A DNA stretch of 64,000 nt from Achromobacter sp. Marseille-Q4962 (GCF_943737005.1 NZ_CALSFU010000002.1:124001-188000), one strand, 5' to 3'; positions 41,067 to 50,466 are shown, numbered from the stretch's first letter. Numbers and translations are program-made. The notes: generated from the letters alone by a model not told the origin.

Positions 41067-42014
41067 ATGGACTGGACGCACCGCTTGCGCCTGCGGCATG
41101 TGAAGATGCTGCTCAGCCTGGCGCAGACGCATAACATCAGCCACTCGGCCGTCATGCTCAACACCACGCAGCCCGGCTTGTCCAAGTGGCTGAAAGACCT
41201 GGAAGAGGACATCGGCCTGCCTCTGTTCGAGCGCCACGCGCGCGGGCTGGTGCCCACGCCCTATGGCGAGGTGCTGATCGCGCATGCCCAGCGCATCGAC
41301 GCGCAGCTCGACCGCGCCAGTGGCGACATGGAGGCCCTGCGCGAGGGCGGCAGCGGGCGCGTGGTGATCGGCGCCAGCGGCGTGGCGGCTTCCGATACCG
41401 TGCCGCTGGCCATCATGCGCATGCTGGACCGCATGCCCAGGGCGCGCGTCAGCCTGGTCGAGGGCACCACCGACCGCCTGACCGCCCAGCTCGCCCAGGG
41501 CGACCTGGACGTGGTGCTGGGCCGGGCGGACCCGGAGTTCAGCGATCCGGCGCTGGACATGGAGGCCCTGTTCTTCGACCCCATCCACCTGGTGGTGCGG
41601 CCCCGCCATCCGCTGCTGCGCGCCGACGCCGTGGGCTGGGACGACCTGCATGCGTACCGGTGGATACTCTGGCCGAAGGGCACGCCGGTGCGCAACGCGC
41701 TGGACAACGCGCTGGCCGAGGCGGGGCAGGGCATTCCCCGGGACACCATGGAAACCAACTCCGTGACGGCAAACCTCACCCTGCTGAACAACAGCGACAT
41801 GATAGGCGTGGCCTCCCATCGGGCCGCGCTGCGCCTGACCCAGATGAATGTCATCCGCATCCTGCCCGTGCGGCTCTCCGGCTTCGGCGCGGTGGCCATG
41901 TACCGGAGCAAAGACGCCTTCATGTCGCGCGCCGTGCTGCTGGCGATGGACTGCCTGCGCGAGGTGGTGGCGGAGTACGGCGCAGACCGGACCGCCGGGC
42001 GCGCGGCGGGCTAG
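41067..42014 (+). CDS. LysR-family regulator of the gentisate operon
   Basis: This is a 315-residue regulator. The ATG at 41067 follows GGAGGAGG; an in-frame ATG at 41052 is less suitable. The helix-turn-helix reads RLRHVKMLLSLAQTHNISHS then TTQPGLSKWLKDLEEDIG. The effector domain starts GRVVIGASGVAASDTV. It resembles the PcaQ/GbpR-like branch by its long first helix. Its divergent position makes control of the gentisate genes very likely. Confidence 0.92.
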   Translation: MDWTHRLRLRHVKMLLSLAQTHNISHSAVMLNTTQPGLSKWLKDLEEDIGLPLFERHARGLVPTPYGEVLIAHAQRIDAQLDRASGDMEALREGGSGRVVIGASGVAASDTVPLAIMRMLDRMPRARVSLVEGTTDRLTAQLAQGDLDVVLGRADPEFSDPALDMEALFFDPIHLVVRPRHPLLRADAVGWDDLHAYRWILWPKGTPVRNALDNALAEAGQGIPRDTMETNSVTANLTLLNNSDMIGVASHRAALRLTQMNVIRILPVRLSGFGAVAMYRSKDAFMSRAVLLAMDCLREVVAEYGADRTAGRAAG

Positions 42015-42024
42015 GGCGACGCTT

Positions 42025-43131
42025 TCAGCCCCAGCGGCCGGGGCAGAATCGTTCGGCCATCGCCAGGCCGCCGCGGCCGGTGACCATATCGGCGAGCGCT
42101 TCTCCCACGGCGGGCGCGATCTGAAAGCCGCCGCCGGAAAAGCCGAAGGCGTGCAGCAGGCGAGGCACGTTGCGGCTGAAGCCGATGACCGGATTCTTGT
42201 CAGCAAAGTAGCCTTCGATGCCGGACCAGCAGCGGATGACGCTGGCGCAAGCCAGCGCCGGCAGGACCGCGGGAGCCGTGCGCCCGAGTTCCGAGAGCGC
42301 GGCTCGGCCGGGCCGCGAGCGATCCCCGGGCAGGGCGACCCCGTATCCGCCTCCCATGACGACATTGCCGCGCGCAACTTGCCGGGCATAGAAGCCTCCG
42401 CCTTCCACGCCGAGCGAAACCCCGATCTGCGGCGTCAGCGGTTCGGTGACCAGCATCGTGGGGTATTTGACCTGCAGCGGCAGATGGTCGGAGAACCAGG
42501 CGGCGACGGCCGCGCCCCAGGCGCCGGCCGCATTGATCAGGATCTCCGACCGTATCCGCCGGCCGTCGGCAGCGGAGAGCAGGAAATCCCCGCCTTGTGT
42601 GTCGGCGTGCTGGATGGCGCAGTTTTCCAGTACGTGCGCGCCGGCGTGCGCGGCGGCGCGCGCGAACGCGGGAGCCACGAGGCGCGGATTGGCCTGGCCG
42701 TCCTCCGGGCAGAGCGAGCCGCCGGCAATATCGCTTCCCAACGCGGGAAAACGGCGGCGCAGCGACGCGCCGTCGATGATCTCCAGGCCGAGATCGAAAT
42801 CGCGGACCTTGTCCCGATACGCCGCCAGCTTTTCCAGGTCGGCTTGCGAGCGCGCCAGTTTCAGGTGGCCGGAGCGGACATATTCTCCGTCGGTGCCGAT
42901 GATCTCGGGCAGGCGCGCCCAGATGCCGTGGGCCCGCTGCGCGAGATGAAGCTGCTCGGGCGACCTGCCCTGGCGGCGCACGCCGCCGAAATTGACGCCG
43001 CTGGCGCGCGCTCCGCACTGTCCGCGCTCGATCAGGGCCGTGGCCACGCCGGCCCGGCGCAGCGCCAGGGCGGCGCTGGCGCCCACCAGGCCGCCTCCGA
43101 GAATGGCGACCTCCACATGCAAGGCGTTCAT
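42025..43131 (-). CDS. FAD-dependent oxidase catalytic subunit (DadA/HcnC-like)
   Basis: This is a 368-residue DAO-family flavoprotein. The FAD site is EVAILGGGLVGASAALALRR, followed by IERGQCGARASGVNFGGVRR. Later blocks are ILINAAGAWG and GFSGGGFQIAPAVGEALAD. It most resembles beta subunits of glycine, sarcosine, octopine or cyanide-forming oxidases. It overlaps by ATGA the FAD/NAD-binding subunit, and a 100-residue 2Fe-2S subunit lies just beyond. The three would form a membrane-linked amine or amino-acid dehydrogenase complex producing a 2-oxo acid or glyoxylate. Confidence 0.9.
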   Translation of the reverse strand: MNALHVEVAILGGGLVGASAALALRRAGVATALIERGQCGARASGVNFGGVRRQGRSPEQLHLAQRAHGIWARLPEIIGTDGEYVRSGHLKLARSQADLEKLAAYRDKVRDFDLGLEIIDGASLRRRFPALGSDIAGGSLCPEDGQANPRLVAPAFARAAAHAGAHVLENCAIQHADTQGGDFLLSAADGRRIRSEILINAAGAWGAAVAAWFSDHLPLQVKYPTMLVTEPLTPQIGVSLGVEGGGFYARQVARGNVVMGGGYGVALPGDRSRPGRAALSELGRTAPAVLPALACASVIRCWSGIEGYFADKNPVIGFSRNVPRLLHAFGFSGGGFQIAPAVGEALADMVTGRGGLAMAERFCPGRWG

Positions 43132-44531
43132 GGCGCGGCCTCGCCCAGGCTGGCCAGCGCCAAAGGCTTGACGGGGGCCTGGCCGCGCAGCCGGCCGATT
43201 TTCGACAATGGCACTTCGCGGCAGCAAGCCAGCAGCTCGGCCGCGCCGGCCTGGCACATGCGCCCCTGGCACAACCCCATGCCGATACGCGTCAACGCCT
43301 TGAGCCGATTGAGATCGTCGATGTCATATTGACGGGCGGCGGCGCGCAAAGCGCCGGCGCGAATTTCCTCGCAGCGGCAGACGATGACCTCGTCGCCACA
43401 GGACGCCTCGGCCGGCGGCAGCGCGAAGGCGCGGTCCATGCCTTGCCGGAAACGCGCCAGGCTGCGCTGATGGCGCGCCAGCGCGCGTACACGCGCGCCG
43501 TCAACGGCGATGCCATGGTCGGTGAGCATGGCCAGCGCGGCGCGCTCGCCCGCCAGTTCGGCAAATGCCGCGCCGGCGATGCCCGCGCCGTCGCCCGCGA
43601 GGTAGACGCCCGCCACCGTGCTGCGGCCTTCCGCATCCCGCCTGGGCAGCCAGGCGCGCTGCGCGTCGTCGAAATCGAACGCGCAGTCCAGCAGGTCGGC
43701 CAATTGCGTTTCCGATCTCAGGCCATGTCCGACCGCCAGGACGTCGCAGGCGAATTCGACCGCGGCCCCCTCGACGATGGCCCGGACCGTCTCGACCCGT
43801 CCGGCCCCCAGCGCGGCATCGATCCGCGCAGCGTGAAACACCGGAATCCCTCGGGCGCGCAGCCAACCGAGGTAGTACAGGCCCTTGGCCAGCGTGCCGG
43901 CCTGGTTCATCAGCGCGGGCAGCGCCTTGGCCTGCGAGGCCCTCGACCCGTAGTCCAGCACGGCCTGGACCCGGCCTCCGGCGCGGGCATATTGATAGGC
44001 CACCAGATAGAGCAAGGGGCCGGACCCGGCGAAAAGGATGCGAGGCCCGAGCAGGCAGTGCTGGCCCTTCAGGGCGATCTGCGCGCCTCCCAGCGAGTAG
44101 ACGCCCGGCAGCGTCCAGCCGGCAAAGGGCAGCACCCGGTCTGTGGCGCCGGTGGCCAACAGCAGGTGCGTATAGGGCAGCGTATCGATCTCCCCTTCGC
44201 GCACGAGATCCAGCAGGCCCGGGGAGGCATTCCACACCGCCGTGCAGGGCCGATAGTCGGCCTGTGCGGCGAGTTCCGCTCCCGCGGCGTGTATGGATCG
44301 CGCTTTTCTCCACTCGAAGCCGTAGCGCTCGCGCGCGCTGCCGCGGGCGATGGCGCCCTGGCGATAGATCTGGCCGCCGGGCAGGGGGGCTTCGTCGATG
44401 ACGGTAGGCCGTACACCGTAGCGCAGCAGCGTTTGCGCGGCGCGCACGCCGGCCGGGCCGGCGCCCACTATCACCATATGCGGCTCCTGTGGCCGTGCCG
44501 GCATGTCCGGGCCTGGCGCGTTCATGTGCAT
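43128..44531 (-). CDS. FAD/NAD(P)-binding oxidase subunit with BFD-like Fe-S domain (HcnB/OoxA-like)
   Basis: This is a 467-residue protein. The ATG at 44531 is chosen since GGGAGAGATTCC precedes it. FAD site PHMVIVGAGPAGVRAAQTLL, then LATGATDRVLPFAGWTLPGV as in HcnB/OoxA. Near residues 375-440 the cysteines in VIVCRCEEI and MGLCQGRMCQAG form a BFD-like [2Fe-2S] domain. It would carry electrons between the catalytic FAD subunit and the small ferredoxin-like subunit. It is fused by overlap to both partners. Confidence 0.9.
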   Translation of the reverse strand: MHMNAPGPDMPARPQEPHMVIVGAGPAGVRAAQTLLRYGVRPTVIDEAPLPGGQIYRQGAIARGSARERYGFEWRKARSIHAAGAELAAQADYRPCTAVWNASPGLLDLVREGEIDTLPYTHLLLATGATDRVLPFAGWTLPGVYSLGGAQIALKGQHCLLGPRILFAGSGPLLYLVAYQYARAGGRVQAVLDYGSRASQAKALPALMNQAGTLAKGLYYLGWLRARGIPVFHAARIDAALGAGRVETVRAIVEGAAVEFACDVLAVGHGLRSETQLADLLDCAFDFDDAQRAWLPRRDAEGRSTVAGVYLAGDGAGIAGAAFAELAGERAALAMLTDHGIAVDGARVRALARHQRSLARFRQGMDRAFALPPAEASCGDEVIVCRCEEIRAGALRAAARQYDIDDLNRLKALTRIGMGLCQGRMCQAGAAELLACCREVPLSKIGRLRGQAPVKPLALASLGEAAP

Positions 44532-44824
44532 GGAATCTCTCCCGGTTGTGCGCTGACCAGTTCCATGCCGTCCCGGGCCAGCGTGGAGCAGGCGCGCAGG
44601 CGCTTTCCCGCCGCGGTCTGGACCCAGCAATCCTGGCAGGCGCCCATGAGGCAGAAACCGGCGCGCGGCGCTCCTTCGCCCAGCGTCAGCCGCGGACGTT
44701 CGCCGGCCAGCAACAAGGCGGTCAACACGGTATCGCCCTCATGCGCCCGCAGAGGCCGTCCGTTCCAGGTGAGCTGCAGGACGCGGGCGGAGGGAACGCG
44801 CACGCGGCGCATCAGCGGTTTCAT
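44522..44824 (-). CDS. Small (2Fe-2S)-binding oxidase subunit (HcnA-like)
   Basis: This 100-residue protein opens MKPLMRRVRVPSARVLQLTW. The ferredoxin-like fold has HEGDTVLTALLLAGERPRL. Cysteines in FCLMGACQDCWVQ and RACST give the C-x4-C-x2-C...C ligand set of plant-type 2Fe-2S proteins of the HcnA/sarcosine oxidase alpha N-terminal type. It is encoded between the ThDP enzyme and HcnB-like subunit with overlaps on both sides. It is the electron-transfer part of the heterotrimeric oxidase. Confidence 0.9.
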   Translation of the reverse strand: MKPLMRRVRVPSARVLQLTWNGRPLRAHEGDTVLTALLLAGERPRLTLGEGAPRAGFCLMGACQDCWVQTAAGKRLRACSTLARDGMELVSAQPGEIPCT

Positions 44825-46506
44825 GCGGCGGCGCCCGTTTGCCGCATTTGCGACAGCGTGCGGTCCGGCAGGATGATGTCGGCGTCGTAGCGCAGGTCGA
44901 GCAGGGCCGGCATGGCGTGTTCCTTGGCGTGGGCCAGGGCCGCGTCATAAGCGGGCGCGAAGTCCTCCGTGCGCGTGACGGTTGCCCCGAATGCGCCATA
45001 GCTGCGCGCCAGCAGGGCGAAATCCGGGTTGACCAGTGCCGTGCCGAGCGCCCGGCCGGGGTAGGCACGTTCCTGGTGCATGCGGATGGTGCCGAACAGC
45101 CCATTGTTGAAGACCAGGACGACGATGCCCAGCCGATACTGCACGGCCGTGGCGAATTCCTGCATGGTCATCTGGAAGCAGCCGTCGCCCGCGAAGCAGA
45201 TCACCGTCGAATCGCGATCATGCAGCTTGGCGGAAATAGCCGCCGGCAGCCCATAGCCCATGGCGCCGACCGCGGGCGCCAGTTGACTGCCCAGCCCTTT
45301 GAAGGCGATGTGCCGGTGCGCATACAGCGCATAGTTGCCGGCACCCACGGTAACGCAGGCTCGCTCGGGCAGTGTGGCGGCGACGTGGCGGGCCGCCGCG
45401 TTCAGATCCAGCGGGCCCGGCGTGGGCGGCAGCGCCGGCGGCGAGGGCGCCGCCTGCGCGCCGGGACGGCGCGGATGCCAGCCCGGGCCGGGCGCCAGCT
45501 CGACGGCCGCCTCGGCAAAGCCGTCCATGGTGGAGACGATGCCGAGATCGGGCGCGCACACGCGCCCGATCTCGTTGGCGTCGGGATGAATATGAACCAG
45601 CGTCTGGCGAGGCTGGGGAGAGGCCAGCCATTCGTAGTTGATCGTGGTCGGCTCGCACAGGCGCGTGCCCAGGGCGATGACCAGATCGCTCTCCATGACG
45701 GCCCGCTTCTGGTGCGCGGGCATGCTGGCGCTGACCTGGCCCACGAAGTTGGGATGGTCGTTGTCGAACAGCTCCAGGCGCCGCCACGCCGTCGCCACCG
45801 GCAGGTCGAAACGCAAGGCGAAGTCGCGCACGCCCGCGCGCGCGGCCGCCGACCAGCGGGGCCCGCCCAGCAACAGCAGCGGGCGCTCGGCCGCTTCGAT
45901 CATTTCGCGCAGCCGTTGCAGGTCCGGCGCGACCGGCCTTGCGCGCGGCGGGCAGGGCAACGCGGCAAGCGGAGCTTCGGTGTCCCGGGCCAGCATGTCC
46001 TCGGGCAGCGCCAGCACGACGGGGCCGGGGCGGCCGGCGGTGGCGATGCTCCAGGCGCGGGCCAGGTATTCGGGAATGCGGTCCGCACGCTCGATCTGGG
46101 CGGCCCATTTCGCCAGCGGGGCGTACATGGCGCGATAATCCACCTCCTGAAAGCACTGGCGGTCGGCGGTGTCGCCGCCGACCTGGCCGATGAACAGGAT
46201 CATGGGCGTGGAGTCTTCCCGCGCAGTGTGTACCCCGATTGCGGCGTTGGCGGCTCCCGGGCCGCGCGACACGAAGCAGATGCCCGGCTGGCCGCTCAGC
46301 TTGCCATGCGCTTCGGCCATGTAGGCCGCGCCGCCCTCCTGGCGGCAGACCACGGTTTCGATAGTCTCCCGGCGGGAATGAAGCGCGTCGATGCAGGGCA
46401 GGAAGCTCTCGCCCGGGACCATGAAGACGCGCTTGACGCCATAGGCTTCGAGCTGCGCGACCAGCAGCTCGCCGCCGCTGCGGCTGCCTGCGTCTCGCCC
46501 GGTCAT
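44821..46506 (-). CDS. Thiamine diphosphate-dependent decarboxylase/synthase-like enzyme
   Basis: This is a 561-residue member of the acetolactate synthase/benzoylformate decarboxylase superfamily. The N-terminal block YGVKRVFMVPGESFLPCIDA leads to TVVCRQEGGAAYMAEAHGKL, which keeps the ThDP-activating Glu. The C-terminal ThDP/Mg site runs from CFAGDGCFQMTMQEFATAV to VFNNGLFGTIRMHQE (GDG...NN). The retained Glu argues against glyoxylate carboligase, in which it is replaced by Val. In this operon it could decarboxylate or condense the 2-oxo acid made by the oxidase. Confidence 0.88.
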   Translation of the reverse strand: MTGRDAGSRSGGELLVAQLEAYGVKRVFMVPGESFLPCIDALHSRRETIETVVCRQEGGAAYMAEAHGKLSGQPGICFVSRGPGAANAAIGVHTAREDSTPMILFIGQVGGDTADRQCFQEVDYRAMYAPLAKWAAQIERADRIPEYLARAWSIATAGRPGPVVLALPEDMLARDTEAPLAALPCPPRARPVAPDLQRLREMIEAAERPLLLLGGPRWSAAARAGVRDFALRFDLPVATAWRRLELFDNDHPNFVGQVSASMPAHQKRAVMESDLVIALGTRLCEPTTINYEWLASPQPRQTLVHIHPDANEIGRVCAPDLGIVSTMDGFAEAAVELAPGPGWHPRRPGAQAAPSPPALPPTPGPLDLNAAARHVAATLPERACVTVGAGNYALYAHRHIAFKGLGSQLAPAVGAMGYGLPAAISAKLHDRDSTVICFAGDGCFQMTMQEFATAVQYRLGIVVLVFNNGLFGTIRMHQERAYPGRALGTALVNPDFALLARSYGAFGATVTRTEDFAPAYDAALAHAKEHAMPALLDLRYDADIILPDRTLSQMRQTGAAA

Positions 46507-48239
46507 GCCGCCGCTCCTTGCAAGGCGCGTGCCACTTTCTCCGCGCCGTAGTCGCGTTCCGCGGCGGCGCGGCTCACCTTGCCGCCGCCGACGTCGCGCC
46601 GGATGGCTTCCGGATCGCGGTCGGCGGGCGCGCCGTACCCCCCGCCGCCCGGCGTTTCGAGGCGCACCGACTGGCCGGAGGGCAGCGGATGGCCGGAGAT
46701 CTTGTTGGGCAGGCGCTGCGCATCGGGCCGGCCGGGGTTCTGCACGACATGCGACGTGCGTCCCGCCAGGCCGCCGTTCAGGCCGGCCGCGCCGAACAGG
46801 GCGGCATCGCACCGGATCGAGCAGCTCAGCTGATCGTGCAGCGAGCGAATCTGGCGCGCGATGCCCATGCCGCCGCGATGGCGGCCGGCACCACCGCTGT
46901 CGGCGACCAGCGCATATTCCTCGACCAGCAGGGGGTACTCGATCTCCAGCGCCTCCGCGGGAAGGTTGGACGTGTTGGTGACGTGCACCTGGATGCCGTC
47001 CATGCCGTCACCCTGCGCCCGTCCGCCCGCGCCGCCGCCCAGGGTTTCCAGGTACACGAACGTGCCCTTGCCGTCGCGCAGCGGGCCGGAGAAAAGCATG
47101 GAGGGCATGACGTCGTTGCAGGACGCCATGGCGCGTTCGGGCGGAAGCAGCTGGCCCAGGGCGCCGATCACCGTGCCGGCCACGCGCTGCGCGGTCGTTA
47201 CCCGCGCGCCCACCGCGGCCGGAAACCGCGGATTGGCAATCGTGCCTTCCGGAGCGGTGATCGTGATGGGCTGGAACATGCCGTTGTTGGGCATGAGTTC
47301 CGGGTCCAGCATGGCTTTCACCGCGAAGTAGACGCTGGCCTGCAGGGCGCTGGCGGGAAGATTGAAAGCGCCGCGCGCCTGTTTGCCCGTGCCGGTGAAG
47401 TCGACGTGGAGCTGGCCGTCCCGGGCGTGCACATTGGCCTGGATGACCACCGGATCGCCGCCCATGCCGTCGTCGTCCATCTTCTCCGTGAACGATACGG
47501 TGCCGGAGGGCAACTGGGCAATGCGGTGGCGCAGCCGGCGCTCGGTGTATCGCAGAATGCTCTCAATGGCATTGAGCACGGTCCGCAGGCCCGACTGTCC
47601 GACCAGGTCGAGGATCAGCCTGGCGCCTTTGTCGTTGGTTGCTATCTGGGCGCGGATGTCGTGCATCCGGTTGTCCGGCTCGCGGGTGTTGTGCGCGATC
47701 ATCTCCAGCAGATCCAGGTCCAACTCGCCTTCGCGCACGATGCGCATGGCGGGCAGGCGGATGCCTTCTTCCCAGACGGTCTTCAGGTGATGCGACGTTG
47801 AACCCGGCACCGCGCCGCCCACGTCGGTATGGTGGCCGATGTTCGCGGCGAAAAAGCGCAGTTCGCCTTCGCAGAACACGGGCGTTACCACCGTGATGTC
47901 CGGCGCGTGAGTGCCGCCGGCCAGGTAGGCGTCGTTGCACAGGAAGGCATCGCCCGGGCGTATCCCGGCGTTGCCGTAGCGTCGCAGCACGGCCTCGATG
48001 CCTCCGGAGAGCGAGCCCAGATGCACGGGGACGTGCGCAGCCTGGGAAACCAGGCGGCCGGCGGCATCGAACAGCGCCACCGAGCAGTCCTTGCGTTCTT
48101 TGATGTTGCTGGAGAAGGACGAGCGGATCAGCGTGTTGCCCATCTCTTCGGTAATGGACAGCAGGCGGTTGCTGAAGACCTCCATTTCAATGGGGTCGAA
48201 CATGTCCGCGTCGGCGTGAGAGGTCGGTCGGGTGGCCAT
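46503..48239 (-). CDS. hyuB: Hydantoinase B/oxoprolinase beta-type subunit
   Basis: This 578-residue HyuB-family protein opens with FDPIEMEVFSNRLLSITEEM and then SSFSSNIKERKDCSVALFDA. PGDAFLCNDAYLAGGTHAPD, GHHTDVGGAVPGSTSHHLKT with the metal His/Asp set, and GGAGRHRGGMGIARQIRSLH follow. It works with HyuA to open a cyclic amide such as hydantoin, N-methylhydantoin or 5-oxoproline with ATP. It ends in an ATGA overlap with the ThDP enzyme. Confidence 0.94.
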   Translation of the reverse strand: MATRPTSHADADMFDPIEMEVFSNRLLSITEEMGNTLIRSSFSSNIKERKDCSVALFDAAGRLVSQAAHVPVHLGSLSGGIEAVLRRYGNAGIRPGDAFLCNDAYLAGGTHAPDITVVTPVFCEGELRFFAANIGHHTDVGGAVPGSTSHHLKTVWEEGIRLPAMRIVREGELDLDLLEMIAHNTREPDNRMHDIRAQIATNDKGARLILDLVGQSGLRTVLNAIESILRYTERRLRHRIAQLPSGTVSFTEKMDDDGMGGDPVVIQANVHARDGQLHVDFTGTGKQARGAFNLPASALQASVYFAVKAMLDPELMPNNGMFQPITITAPEGTIANPRFPAAVGARVTTAQRVAGTVIGALGQLLPPERAMASCNDVMPSMLFSGPLRDGKGTFVYLETLGGGAGGRAQGDGMDGIQVHVTNTSNLPAEALEIEYPLLVEEYALVADSGGAGRHRGGMGIARQIRSLHDQLSCSIRCDAALFGAAGLNGGLAGRTSHVVQNPGRPDAQRLPNKISGHPLPSGQSVRLETPGGGGYGAPADRDPEAIRRDVGGGKVSRAAAERDYGAEKVARALQGAAA

Positions 48240-48250
48240 GGCGGTACGCC

Positions 48251-50326
48251 CTACAGGTTGAGGTTGACGATGAGGTTGCCGTACTGATCTACGCGCGCCT
48301 GCTGTCCCGGCAGGACAACGGTGGTCGAGCTCATTTCCTCGATCACGGCCGGGCCGTCCACGGGCGCATCCACGGGCAGGTGGGCGCGCCGGTAGACCGG
48401 CGTGTCTGTCCATCCTGCCGCCTCGAAATAGACCTTGCGCCGTTCTTTGACCGCATCGGAAAGGCTGGCGCCTCCGGCGACGCGGGCCAGCGGGGCGCGG
48501 GGCACCAGCCCCACGGCCCGCACGCGCAGATTCACGATCTCCACCGCGCGGTCGGCGGCGTCGTAGCCGTATTCGCGCACGTGAGCGGCGCTGAATGCGG
48601 CGATGAAGTCGTCCAGCGCCATGAGCCGCATGCCATCCAGCGGCACGGGGATTTCGAAGTTCTGCCCCTGGTAGCGTGCGTCGATGACGGCCGACAGGCG
48701 TTGCGCGCTCTCAGCCACGCCTTCGCTGTCCAGCCAGGCGCGCGCCTTGTCCGCAAGGCTGCCCAGGGTTTTCCGGACGACTGCCCACCCCGCTGGCTTC
48801 GCATGGGCCATCAGCGTCTGTACGAAGTCCATCGAGATGTCGGAAAGCAGAATGCCGCGCGCGCACATGGTGCCCGGCTCCTGCGGGATCAGCAATGCGC
48901 CGATGCCGCAGTCGCTGGCCAGTTCGGCCGCGTGCAAGCCGCCCGCCCCGCCGAAGGCGCAGAGTACGAACTTGCGGATATCGTGTCCCCGCTCCGTCGA
49001 GACGGCGCGCACGGCGCGCGCCATGTTCGAATTGGCGATGCGCAGAATGCCGAAGGCGGCCTCTTCGATGCTCAGGCCCAGCGGGCCGGCGATCTGCGCC
49101 TGCATTGCCGCGCGCGCGCGCTCGGCATGGACGGCCATGCGGCCTTCCAGCAGAGCAACGGGATTCAGGCGGCCCAGCACGACGTGCGCATCGGTAAGCG
49201 TCACCTGCGCGCCGCCGCGGTCATAGGCTATGGGGCCGGGCACCGCGCCGGCGCTCTGGGGACCGACCTTGAGCGCGCCTGCGTCGTCGATGCGGGCGAT
49301 GCTGCCGCCGCCCGCGCCAATGACGTGCACATCCACCATCTGGGTCTTGACCGGATAATCGGCCACCAGCCGGCTCGACGTGAACAGCGGCTGCAACGCC
49401 GCGACCAGGGAAACGTCCGTGCTGGTGCCTCCCACGTCGAAGGTGATCAGGTTGGGAAAACCTGCCGCGCGCCCCAGCTCGGCGGCCCCGATCACGCCGG
49501 CGGCGGGCCCCGATACGCAGGTTCGGACCGGGGCCGAGAGAACGGATTCGACCGACATCAATCCGCCATTGGAATGCACCGTGGCCGGCTGCGTCGCGAC
49601 GCCCATGTCTTTTACGGAATTCACGAGATTCCGCATATAGGCCGCCATCCGCGGGCCGACATAGGCGTTCAGCGCCGTCGTGGACATGCGTTCGTATTCG
49701 CGGAACTCTGGGAGGATTTCGCTGGATACGCTCAGGTAGATGCCAGGGAGATGTTCGGCCAGAATGTCCCGCGTCCGGCGCTCATGGGCATTGTTGCGAT
49801 AGCTGTGCATGAAGCAGATGGAAACCGACTCCACCCGCGCTGCGGCCAGCTCGCGCGCGACGGCCACGACTTCGTCCTCGTCGAGCGGTTGCAGCACCGA
49901 GCCGTCGGCGGCAATGCGTTCGGTGATTTCGAAGCGCCATTCGCGGGGGGCGAGCGGCTCCGGCTTGACGACGTTGTAGTCGTACAGATGGGGCCGGGTC
50001 TGCCGGCCGATTTCCAGCACGTCGCGAAAACCGCGGGTGGTCACCAGCGCGGTGCGCGAGCCCCGGCGCTCGATCACCATGTTGGTCGCGACCGTGGTGC
50101 CGTGGCCCACGTGAACCAGCTCGGAACCGTCTATGGCGTGCTCGCGCATCAGGTGGGCCAGACCTGCCTGGATGGCTTCGGAAGGATCATGCGGCGTGGA
50201 GGGCACCTTGAAATAGTGCAGTTCGCCGGTATGTTCGGCCAGCAGTGTGAAGTCGGTGAACGTGCCTCCCACGTCGAAGCCGACGCGAAAGCGGCGGCCG
50301 CCCGGGGCGGTTGCGGTATGGGTCAC
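48251..50326 (-). CDS. hyuA: Hydantoinase A/oxoprolinase alpha-type subunit
   Basis: It is 691 residues from a GTG at 50326, chosen because CTGGAGACCCTT lies before it. A second GTG at 50353 has no ribosome site. The ASKHA-type ATP fold is clear: FRVGFDVGGTFTDFTLL, HVGHGTTVATNMVIERRGSR, RTCVSGPAAGVIGAAELG, ITFDVGGTSTDVSLVAA and CAFGGAGGLHAAELASDCGI. It phosphorylates the substrate to drive ring opening. It is the first gene of the operon, and a LysR-type repeat pair lies in its promoter region. Confidence 0.94.
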   Translation of the reverse strand: MTHTATAPGGRRFRVGFDVGGTFTDFTLLAEHTGELHYFKVPSTPHDPSEAIQAGLAHLMREHAIDGSELVHVGHGTTVATNMVIERRGSRTALVTTRGFRDVLEIGRQTRPHLYDYNVVKPEPLAPREWRFEITERIAADGSVLQPLDEDEVVAVARELAAARVESVSICFMHSYRNNAHERRTRDILAEHLPGIYLSVSSEILPEFREYERMSTTALNAYVGPRMAAYMRNLVNSVKDMGVATQPATVHSNGGLMSVESVLSAPVRTCVSGPAAGVIGAAELGRAAGFPNLITFDVGGTSTDVSLVAALQPLFTSSRLVADYPVKTQMVDVHVIGAGGGSIARIDDAGALKVGPQSAGAVPGPIAYDRGGAQVTLTDAHVVLGRLNPVALLEGRMAVHAERARAAMQAQIAGPLGLSIEEAAFGILRIANSNMARAVRAVSTERGHDIRKFVLCAFGGAGGLHAAELASDCGIGALLIPQEPGTMCARGILLSDISMDFVQTLMAHAKPAGWAVVRKTLGSLADKARAWLDSEGVAESAQRLSAVIDARYQGQNFEIPVPLDGMRLMALDDFIAAFSAAHVREYGYDAADRAVEIVNLRVRAVGLVPRAPLARVAGGASLSDAVKERRKVYFEAAGWTDTPVYRRAHLPVDAPVDGPAVIEEMSSTTVVLPGQQARVDQYGNLIVNLNL

Positions 50327-50403
50327 AAGGGTCTCCAGGATGCTGGCGCGCACTGCGCCGGAAGTGGAATGACCCGAATGCTATCGACGCCCCGTCATAC
50401 GGT

Positions 50404-50428
50404 CCAATCAAAGATTGGTATCAGTTGT
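50404..50428 (-). promoter_or_regulatory. Regulatory site candidate upstream of hyuA
   Basis: CCAATC-AAA-GATTGG is a perfect inverted repeat at 50404-50418, followed directly by TATCAGTTGT (50419-50428). The same decamer occurs upstream of the LysR/Bug pair at 51425-51434. It is 78-102 bp before the hyuA start. Both features fit control by the adjacent LysR protein. Confidence 0.55.
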
Positions 50429-50466
50429 TATCATGGATATGAATGACGAAGCCGGGCTTTCTTCTC

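Noticed and set aside
44821-46506. Assignment of the ThDP enzyme as glyoxylate carboligase
   Set aside because: The oxidase neighbours made this tempting, but the ThDP-activating Glu is kept (CRQEGGAAYMAEA), whereas that enzyme has Val at this place.
46518-50446. Long plus-strand ORFs opposite hyuB and hyuA
   Set aside because: Composition is that of shadow frames, and the minus-strand frames match the hydantoinase subunits from end to end.
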